From Wenzhouxiangellaceae bacterium (GTDB lineage: Bacteria; Pseudomonadota; Gammaproteobacteria; Xanthomonadales; Wenzhouxiangellaceae): 64,000 nucleotides of DNA. The notes under the pieces were generated by a model. That model saw nothing but the letters and a program-made list of their open reading frames with translations. It did no database searches and had not been told where the DNA came from. The position numbers and the translations under genes were made by a program. The stretch spans positions 124,001 to 188,000 of the forward strand of contig JANQPN010000039.1 of assembly GCA_028289455.1 (NCBI GenBank). Reading direction: 5' to 3'. The stretch's first letter is position 1. The number at the start of each line of letters is the position of its first letter. Shown piece after piece: positions 36,465 to 47,000 of the stretch.

Positions 36465-37133
36465 ATGAAGCGAACATATAATCACAGTTTTGATATTGCA
36501 CCACAAGAAGCCATTCATATGCAAAATAAGCTATCTAAAAGGGTTATTACATATGACTGTTATGATAGCATTGAATATATCGCAGGAGTTGATGTACATT
36601 ACTCAAAGACAAGCGAGAGCTTAACTGCAGCTGCAGTACTAGTTAATGCGAGCAGTTTTGAGATAGTAGAAGTTCAAATAGCTAAAGATCTGGCAAAATT
36701 TCCATATATTCCTGGGTTATTTTCATTTCGTGAAGCTCCTGCAATATGTAAGGCCCTAGAAAAGCTAAAAAATGCTCCTGATCTAATTTTTTGCGATGGA
36801 CATGGAATAGCACATCCAAGAAAATTTGGCTTAGCATGCCATATAGGAATTCTATTTGATATACCAACAATAGGCTGCGCCAAAAACAACTTAGTTGGAA
36901 AAGCTGATACACCAGACTTGCAAGCGGGCTCTTATAAACCCATCAGGCACAACAATGCCACTCTTGGCTATACTTTAAGAACAAAGGAAAATGTAAAACC
37001 CGTCTACATCTCAATAGGACATAAAATTTCAGCAAAATCAATAGTAGAGCGCACGTTGGATTCATGCACAAAGTTCAGATTACCCCAACCTATTCGTTTT
37101 GCTGACCAATATTCAAAAAAACATAGCTCGTAA
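36465..37133 (+). CDS. nfi: Endonuclease V
   Basis: 222 residues from the ATG at 36465, close to the length of E. coli Nfi. Endonuclease V nicks DNA (in some lineages RNA) one base past deoxyinosine and other deaminated bases. The expected catalytic residues are present: Asp43 in AGVDV, Glu90 in YIPGLFSFREAP, Asp111 in DGHGIAHP and His186 in ISIGHKIS; Lys140 in CAKNN matches the conserved lysine. The tyrosine of the wedge (PYIPG) is present. The gene is clearly AT-rich compared with the core genes. It converges on the immunity gene of the RHS deaminase toxin with 8 bases between the stops, which suggests acquisition with it and a possible repair role. Confidence 0.93.
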   Translation: MKRTYNHSFDIAPQEAIHMQNKLSKRVITYDCYDSIEYIAGVDVHYSKTSESLTAAAVLVNASSFEIVEVQIAKDLAKFPYIPGLFSFREAPAICKALEKLKNAPDLIFCDGHGIAHPRKFGLACHIGILFDIPTIGCAKNNLVGKADTPDLQAGSYKPIRHNNATLGYTLRTKENVKPVYISIGHKISAKSIVERTLDSCTKFRLPQPIRFADQYSKKHSS

Positions 37134-37141
37134 TAAGCAAG

Positions 37142-38008
37142 TCATCGAACAACTACCCCATTAATTGTCAATGAAACATTTTCCACATTAGAAAACAAAC
37201 CCTCTATTAACTGCATGTCAATTCTTTTATCCACTATGACAATATCACGGATACTGTCAATAGTTGCAATATACTCATATGATTTCATACTCAATGAAGT
37301 ATTGTATATATTTATCTTATTAACTAGCTCATTATTGAATTTCCTGAGCACTCTTTCAACAAATGCATCATCTATACCTTGTCCCGAAATAAAAACATTA
37401 GAAGACATTGTAATATTTTTTGGCTCTATAGAACTTGATTCTATTTTACCCTCTCTTATAATCTCATTAAACGCACTAGAGTAGTTATTATCTATTGTAA
37501 TCTTATGAACTATGCCACTATCTAAAAATACATATGAAAAAGAATAATCATTTCTTTTAAAAATCTCTATACTCTTTACACTACCGTCTGGAAACCAGCT
37601 GTAAGACTTTACAGTATCATTATCTTCACATTCGCAAAAGTTAAGCCTACCTGAATCATCATAGCCAGCCTCATAGACTATCCAGCCATCCTTACAAATA
37701 AATTCGCCTGAAAGAAGACCGTTATCAAATTCGTAACCAACTCCATTAAATATTTTATTCTTATAATAAAATGGCCCTTTTTCATTATCACCAGCATGAT
37801 CTAAACAATCAGAAACCAGATGCAGATTTCTGCTGCAACTATCAACAGCTTCATCGGCTGACGTGGAAATAATAATGCCATTATCATAAACATTAGAAAC
37901 TTTAACTTCACACCCAGAAACTAAATAAGCAGTGCCGCTAAAAGCGGCACCTTCAAAGTATTTTTTATTGAGTTTTCTTTCTAATATTTTTTCATTTACC
38001 TTTTTCAT
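37142..38008 (-). CDS. Probable immunity protein of the RHS deaminase toxin
   Basis: 288 residues, AT-rich, starting three bases after the RHS stop codon. No signal peptide, so it should be cytoplasmic, where an immunity protein must act. The middle part holds motifs like YSWFPDGSVKSI and GLLSGEFICKDG, loosely reminiscent of the MORN-like repeats of YwqK antitoxins, which in Bacillus subtilis pair with the YwqJ deaminase. That resemblance is weak and made by eye. The C-terminal half is charged and has no recognised domain. The call rests mainly on position. Confidence 0.68.
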   Translation of the reverse strand: MKKVNEKILERKLNKKYFEGAAFSGTAYLVSGCEVKVSNVYDNGIIISTSADEAVDSCSRNLHLVSDCLDHAGDNEKGPFYYKNKIFNGVGYEFDNGLLSGEFICKDGWIVYEAGYDDSGRLNFCECEDNDTVKSYSWFPDGSVKSIEIFKRNDYSFSYVFLDSGIVHKITIDNNYSSAFNEIIREGKIESSSIEPKNITMSSNVFISGQGIDDAFVERVLRKFNNELVNKINIYNTSLSMKSYEYIATIDSIRDIVIVDKRIDMQLIEGLFSNVENVSLTINGVVVR

Positions 38009-38011
38009 CCC

Positions 38012-41000
38012 TCACCTTCGACCGGTAAAAACATCAACAGTTCTTGGGATGATACCACCACAGTTTGTGCATGCCTTAAAAGGCTGGCCTTGCACACCCA
38101 GAGAACTAGTTTTCCCAAGCTTTATTGTTCCAATTTGGATATTAATATCAAGTGGCACTTGACGCAAATTCTGAATTTGCCTTAGAACCGCATTATACGC
38201 CTGAACCTCTGCATGCAAACCTGGAATTCCATCGCCTGTACTAAGCTGCCTACCTCTTACAAAATCCAGTATTCTAGCTCGCACCTGCGGGGTTAAAATA
38301 TTAATCTCTTGCGCGAATAGCTGTGTAATACGGTCTATAAATGCATCTTCATCCACAACTTCAAAAAAGTCATTATCTATACGCCTTATACCAGGAAAGT
38401 TCGTAACAGATCCCTTGAGGTTTGTAAAAGATCTGGTTTCTATTGATGTTCCAGCAACTCTTGCTCTTGAAAGCGCAGCCTTAGCTCTTAATTGATTTTG
38501 CGAAGAGTTAGCTATTATATCAGCCGCCTCTCTTATTAGCCTAGACCTAAGGTCAAACTTACTTGTTAACCTGCCGAATATCGTTTTGAACCTAGCGGAT
38601 ATAGCAGACACAAGCCTTGATGTGCCTGATGCTCCAGCTGATACAGCAGGCGCTGCCGGCACAAGTAATGTTAGAGCTGCTACATTATTATCAAATGCCT
38701 CGCCCTTTGATAAAGCAGTTCTTGTAAAAAAGTTTACCTGAGAACCATCAATCCTATATGCAAATGAAAATAAGTTACCAATAGCCTCCGCGAGTATATT
38801 AGGTGCCTCTATTCCCTCTACTATTCCTGTAGTTGTGAAGTCAAAAACTCCACCAATCTGCATTCCAAAAAGCTGCTCTGGGGTAATATCTCTTGATTGC
38901 AATGCTGTATCGACTACATCAACATCTACTTGCAAGAGAGCCCCTTCAAAGCTTATTAAAATAAATGGGTCACGCTCTAATGGTCTTGAATTGCCAAAAA
39001 CTGGTATCCCAGCATTAAAACCGATAACAATACCACTGCCGCCATCATCAATTTCGAAACCGCTTGAATCTGTATAGGTTGCGGGATTATTAAGGACATA
39101 GCTATAACGGTTCAAACTTTGCCCAAACAATGGAAACTGAACAACCGGATCAGCTTGCATAAAGCGTGCTAGCTGAGGATCATAAATTCGCCCGTTGTAA
39201 TGAATAAAGCCCAAATCATCTACGTGCTCTTGATCGGTAAATCCATACTGAGTTAGCAGGTTAATATCTTGAGGAATTGTGTAACTGGTATTTAGCCAGT
39301 TCTCTGGATCCCGGCGATTGCCGAAAGCGTCAAAGCTTAATCGACCTTCGCCTGTTGAATAATTAACAACGTCCCCATCTGAATCTGTAAATGTATCGAC
39401 AGAGTTCAGATGATCTCTATGCGTATATACCAGCTCAGGGTTCGCTGAATTAAAGCTGGTACTGGTTGCAATTGCAACTCCAGCTATATTGCGTCTGAAT
39501 TCACGTAACTGGTTAAGCCTGGTAACAACTTCAACATTGCCAACATAAACGGTTTCACCTAGCAATACCCCGTTAAGAACATCCTGGCGTAAATACCGCG
39601 CTCTATCTGTACCATAAGCAAACTCTGTTACTCGGCCATTTCCATCGGCAATACTAATCGGCTTATCGAATATAGAATACGTAACATCACGAGTTTCATT
39701 GTTATCTCCTATACGGCTGATCTGATTACCTTTGAAATCATACTGATAGGTAAATTGCACATTATTATCATCCGTATATTGGGTTGCAGCATGTGGCCCA
39801 GCACTTCCCTGTCCGTATAAGTAATTAGCCACATTAGGGTTGCTGGTACAAGCACTATCTGCTTGGCGGCACAGGATGTTACCACTGCGGTCATATCGCA
39901 GTGATTGGGTCACGACTTGTGCTCCGGTAGAGTTTTCGTAGGTTACACTCCTCAACCGACTCAATGCATCATATAAAAATGTTTCTTTTTGTTCAGCGCG
40001 TTGATCATCTCGTATTTTTAAATTACCTAGTTCGTCATAGGTATAGTTTAGGTTTTGAACCTCACTATTAAACCCAAAACCGCCTGTGTCTATAGAAGTC
40101 AGCCGGCCAATCGCATCATAACCATTTCGAGTAATCTGATTGTTACCATAGCGCAAACGCTCTACTTGTCCGCGCGCATTCAGATCTTCATATGCAGCAT
40201 ACCCTATGCTGCTATTTGCCGATTCACGAATTGACTCTAGGTAACCACGCGGGGTGAAATGGTATTGCTGACCAGAGTTATTACCAAGAACATTAAATGC
40301 CTGGAATAACCGACTATAGCTTCCATAAGTAAACCGTTCAACAAACGATTCGCCATTATCTCCAACCCCTAAGTCACGTATAATTGTTGTATTAATTTGT
40401 TTGACACGCCCTAGACCATCATAAATATACCCTCGACTGAAAGGCGTTTCTCCAGCACGCTCAACATATTCGCTTGTCAGTTTACCGATGCTTTCAATTT
40501 CTACTGGATTCACTGGTGCAGCCTGGTTGTTAAAAACCCAAACAGCATGATCAACTAAACCTCCGGGGCTCGTATCGTTGATGTCATCTGCATCCTGATA
40601 ATCATTTCTTACTACCGTACGACCAAGCAGATCATAGCTATATTCAATCAGCTCTCCACCACCGGATGGACGCCTAGCAAATTGACGCTGCAGCTCACCT
40701 AGAGCGGTAAACCGGTAGCCCAGAACACCTAAGTCAGGATCATCTAAAGTAATACGATGGCCGCGAACGTTATAAGTTAAGTATTGAGAATGACCTTCTG
40801 GATCTGTTACCTGGATCAAATCTCCAACTGCATTGTATTCATAGCTTGTAACTGCTTGATTAGCACCACCAACATCGTCGGTTACCTGACTAATCTCACC
40901 CAATATATTTCGCTGTTGTGCATGCAAGACACCTCTCGCATCCATGAAGTTTGTTACAAGCCCATCATACTCAAACCATGCTTTTTCCCGGTTCGCGTTA

Positions 41001-44000
41001 CTACGCAAAACTGGCCGCGATAATTGATCATATACAACATCATTCCAAACGATATTTTCTGAGGCACCACTAAAATAGGGCTCCGATATACGACTAACCC
41101 TACCAACTGAATCATAGTAGGTATCGGTATATATAAACTCATTAGCATGTGTTGCTGATAAACCATCAAATGGTTGCTCGACGGTACGAATCTCTCTGCC
41201 TAATTGGTCAATACAAATAGTCGTTAAACCATTGCCGCCCGATTCACTTTGTATACGAGACCATGTTTCCGCGCCAGGTATATTTGGGCATTCAAAGCCA
41301 GGACCGTTCAAATAATTAATATTCGACCAGGCACCAGTTTCATTATAACTGGAATATACTCTTCCCATACGATCATAGGTCAATATTGTGCCTACACGAT
41401 CTATGTCATCAATTAAAAGTGGGTTACCGTATAGATTTAGAAATACGCTACTCACCCGTTGCCCATATGAATTAGTTTGTTCTACTGGAAGCCGGTGCAG
41501 ATCATCATAAGTAAGGCTATTTGAGCGCAATATGATGTTATTGTTATTCCTAATTGTTGTACCCGTGACATTGCCATAAGCATCAATCGAATAACTGGTG
41601 CTCAGCTTTATTCTATCCTGGCCGTCTGGCTCAAGGGTTTCTTCTTCCAGCAGTCCAGTAGCTAAGTCATATGTATAGCTGATGGTTCTGGCTATACAAT
41701 CATCATTTACTGACGGCAATGTAGCAAGCACACAAACCAGTTCATCATCACGATTGGATGTAACCGTTACTCTATTTAATAGCCCCAACTGCCAACGTGT
41801 GTCCGTACGATTTTCAAACAGGTTACTTGTTGATTGACGTAATGCTGTTGAATCATCAACTCTTACATAGTCAGTATATAAATCTAATGGATTACCATAA
41901 TCATCTACTGACTCAATTTCTGTGAGCGTGTTTAGCAATAGATTACCTGAAACCAAGTCATAACTATGCTGCTCAACGTGGGTAGCGTAAGGAAATAAAG
42001 CCTGATTACTGATATCTGCTGGACTTGATTTAACTGCCCATATATTGCTACTTTCATTTATAACAACCACACCTGACTCACCGGTCGCGCGCAGAGGCTC
42101 GCAATCCATACTTCCAAAGCATGGATCGCATACCGGATTCATTGGATCATCCAAGCAGGGGTCTATATTCTGATCAAAATCTGGTGCGCCGCCTATTGAT
42201 GGGGGAAATGGATTGTCTGCCGCCATACCTTGCAGTGCTTCTGAACGGGTTTGCAGCGGGCGCCCAATAACCGGGAATACCTGTTCCAGACGACTACTGC
42301 TGAGCAACTGATTTTGCAGGTTATAACTGGCATTGATAGCAAAGCCCAATAAACCGCGACCACCCCCCTGTAGCTTCGCACCCTGGTAATAGTATTGCTG
42401 GAAATTTTCTTCCGTAGGTGTATTGACAATAATGTTGTCATCACTATCTACACTCAAATCTACTGCTGGTGCTGTAGTAACAACATCGCTGACCAGATAA
42501 ACCGGCAAAATCAAGTCGTAAACAGCAGTCCTCTGACAGTTAGCTTGCAGGCTGCTGTCAATAATATAGCGACAGTGATCAATCTGATTGGCATTGGTCG
42601 ATCGCGTATAGACATTTCTATCTGACATCGGCAGATAACCAATTGTGATTTCTGCATCCAGACCATCCGTGATGTGGTTGATCACGTTCCTAGCCATGAA
42701 TTCATCATTCATACCTGGATCAGTGCTAGAGTCATTGCCCAAAACCAGATTTGCCATAGTCGCCGCAACACCAGGTTCTCGATCAATAAATAAATGATCA
42801 GTACGGCCATCACCGTTTGCATCCAGAAATAAACTCGTATCCTGGTCATCGACTATATCGCCTGCCTGAATATTGGTGCTTTCTACCGGTTGATAACCAT
42901 CGTGCTGCCAATAACGTACAACCCATGTCCTGCTATCACTGTCAGCAGCAACCGTAGGATCAGGATAAAGCAAATCCAGGAATCCATTACCATCAATATC
43001 CACCAGGCGCAGACTTTGGCCTTCTGGAATCTCACCAATATTAATATCAGGCATTCCAGCAACACCCAGACCATCATTTAAGCGGTACTTCCAGACCGCA
43101 TCATCCGGCATGGATGGATCAACCCCTTGCTGGTCGGCATAAAGCAAATCGGCAAGGCCATCATTGTTAACATCAACCAACTGGACCTTGTCATCGTCTA
43201 CCAGGGGTAAACTGGTATTGCATGTGTCTGCTTCACACTCAGTAGATCGAGCAATTGCCTCAGGTGGAGCAAAGCCACCTTGTCCATCAGCAATGTAGAC
43301 ATACCATTGGCTATGGCAAAAAGCTTGATCATTGCCACCGATATTGCACTGGAATGTAATTGGATCACTACATTGCTGACTTTGATCTTCCGGGCACAGC
43401 CGCTGCGAATATTTGGCCAGAAAATCTGCGGCACCATCACCGTTGTAATCGGCAGTTCGTACACGCATCCGGTTGCCAGGTGGGCCACTATCGAGCGGTT
43501 CTGCACCTTCAGGTATTTCTACAACAGGTTCAGCAATTCTGACCGGCTCTGCAAACACGCTTTGATCCGGGTCAGTGGGGTCAACACGGCCACGATGCAG
43601 GCTGACATACAATCCCAGCTTAACCAGCACATCGTTCGCCTGATAAATTAAATCAGGATAACCGTCTGCATTAATATCCTGCACCTGTATCTGGCTTGCA
43701 GAAACAAACGGATCTCGACCAGTAACCGTGCTCGGAGGTAAGTTCCCCAGGTTTTCAACCAGCTCTGCATTGGTACCATCCCAACGAATGGCCTGCCAGG
43801 AGGATGCCACCGTTTCACCGGCTTCATCTATGGTATAAGTCCCAATTATGATGTCCTGGAAGCCATTGGCATCATAGTCCATGATTGCCCAACGGCCACC
43901 CTGCTCGAATATCTGATCCGTTTCAAACTGAAATAATGTAGACAAGCCCAGTACGTTACTGAAATCAACATCAACCCCGGTACTGGCCAAGTCAGCAAGT

Positions 44001-47000
44001 GCTCCAGCGAATGTAGATTCTGGACCATTATTAGTGAAAATTGAGTCTACATAGATCAAATCCTGCCGGCCGGTACCATTAAAATCGACAGCTCTAATAG
44101 AACTGATATTTAAAGCCTGTGGCAGGCCTACTATTTGATTACTACCGTTGATAGCTGTTTTGCTTTCCAGCCAATCAAACTTGGTAGGCGCAAAACAACT
44201 CATTTGTCCCTGGGATACAGTATTGCTGGAATCAAACCCACACTCCTGAATCTCTGTGACAATACTCCTGCCTACACCGTCGACAGCGTATGTTGGAGTG
44301 TAATGGCGAAGCGTTATTTGATCTCCATTTCCATTGCGTTGCGAACTAGAGACAACGCGCAATAAACGCCTTGTTTGGCGAAACTCCGCTCCACCGATAT
44401 AACGTGTAAATACGTCGGTTCTGTTTGTAGTTTCATAATCGAATACAATTTCCGCAAACGGCTCATGCTCTGTATCACCCACAGCATCACCTTCAAAATC
44501 CCCATCAGCATCGTGGCCTGTATAGCGGATTTTATGCAAATAGAATTCGACAGTCTGAGTTCCACCAAACTTGATATATTTGTAACGAATAAAATTACCA
44601 GAACTGTCTTTTAATGTGTCCTGTGCCCAAGCATATAAATCAGTGCCTGGGTGCCCTATTACTCGAGAATTTTCAAGTCGTCCATACGTACTCTTGGATC
44701 CATTTGGCAATTCAACCAGCAGATAATCACCACCTTCATCTGGAGTTACCCAGGATACACGCGCGAATTGGTCAAGCTCGGTGCGATATTCACTGTCAGT
44801 CAACCAATAATTATTTGGATCTGAATGCGTAATATTCATCAAACGCTGACCATCTAGACATAGTCGGTCCTGGCTATTAAAGGTTACTGCTGAGGGGATA
44901 CCGTCATGAATAACTGTTTGTCCACAACGTGTGATAATTGAAGTTCCCGCAATCGCCCAGCCCATACCCATAGGCCCATTATCTGCTCTAGAGTTGTAAT
45001 TCAGAGATACATTTGGTGATAAACCACCAGTACCCGGAACAGTAAGAATGGGGATGTTGTATGTTGCAGCGCCATTACTGTTGACCTCAAAGCCACCAAG
45101 CATTGAGCCAACAGCAATTGGGCCCTCAACCAAGGTTGGTATTTCTGACATTAGTGCCGGTGGTGGAGGCATATCCACCTCTGGGACTGGTGGAGGATCA
45201 TTGCTGACCTGCAAAATACCCGAACGAGCTATAACAGACTCATCATTGGTTCCTGACAGCGGGTTACGCAATTCGTAGAAATAATTGCCCTGGGTCAGAC
45301 TACTTATAGAGTCAAGAAAATCTATCTGCGTCGGCCATAAATCTTCTGCGATAAAGCTACATGCAGTGCCTTGAACATTACAGCGGTAAACTTCAATATC
45401 CTGAAAATTGTCATGGCTGTACCAGGTCAGTAATACTCTGCATATTTGTTGACCATCATTTAAATAGCAGGTATTTGCCGGGCTATTGAGTGGCTCACCT
45501 TCAATTCGAAAATCAATTCGGTGGAAGTTAGCATCTTTAGTAGATGATTGATCAGTTATCGTCAAACTGCCGTCGCGACCTACATAACTGCTCAGGTCAA
45601 AATTGAAGGACATTTCTGAAATTTCAAAAGCACTTTCAAAATAACGGCGATTAATCTCGCCTATGAATGTCCGGTCCAGACCATCACCACCATTGAAGAA
45701 ATCGGGTGGCGTGGTCTCACGTGGATCGAAGCCCTCATCAACAGCATAGAGATCGATTGTGTTATTTCGTGTTGGCGTGGCATTGCAGTCTATGGTTTCG
45801 CCACGGAACCAGATAGGCGAACCATCTGCGTCATATGTCGGCACCACCATGGACTCAAAATACTTCTGTATCCAGTTCAGTGCTGTAAAGCTGTCTGTTA
45901 GTGGATCGTCAGTGCCTGCCTTACTCCACATACCACGATAATGTTCGATTTCATTATCAGGTATATTTTGCCATGGTGGGCAATTCTCACCATTACCTTC
46001 AAATGTTGGCGCAAAAGACAATCGATGTGGCTCATATAACGGAAATGGCTCTCCGTCGAAACCGTTAATACCGTTGATATCAGGAATTCTTACTAATACC
46101 TGACTGGTGTTGGCTGTATTAACATCAAACTGTACCGACATAGTGCCGACATTAGTGACATTGGTAGCACCACCTCCTAACTGCTCGTTATAAATAAGGC
46201 TGCCGCGATAAGTATCATTGCTACCCTGATCCAGTTTCAGTACCGAATACAACCAGACTGGTGTCCAAACACCATCACGCTCTTCATAAGTAAACCAAAA
46301 GGCAAACAGGTCGTATGTTTCGCCGAATATACCCTGGAGCGGATCGATGCCGCTGTTCCAATAAAATGACCAGCCTGTACCAGCGTAATCCGGGTCATAC
46401 CATTCACCCGGCGGCAATTGGTCAGGCCCACCTGGCGTTCCTGTATTTCCTCGATTGGCAACGCCCAACCCCTGTGTTTGTGTCGGCGGTGTACAACTGT
46501 TATTGCTATCGTCGATCACCGTTTGATTATCAACTTCCAGTATCTGTGCGGCACCACACATGCCAGTTCCTGTACATGCCTGCACTTGCCAGGTTCCGGA
46601 AGTTACACCGGCTAACGAATAGCCAAAGCGATTTTCAAATTCAACAACTTTCAACTCTATCGGGTCGCCATATGGAAACGGCATCGCCCGGAAATAATCC
46701 GGTGTTGAGTTAGTTGAGAAAAATGCATTCTGGTCATACTCAACAGCCAGAGTCCAGTCACCGTTGTTGTAGCTGCTCTCACATATCAATACTTCCTGAG
46801 GATTACTTTGATCGGTAACTGTTACAGTCTTGGTTGCTGTACTGGAAGTACCACAGCTGTCACCATGTTCGCGGTCTCTTCGACATGCAGCAACAACATA
46901 TTCATATGTTCCCGGCTGATTGCGGCGCAGCAAATGCCCAGCTTCGGTGGAATAAAACAATGTGACCTCAGAGGCCGGGCCACTGATGCGTTCACGCACC

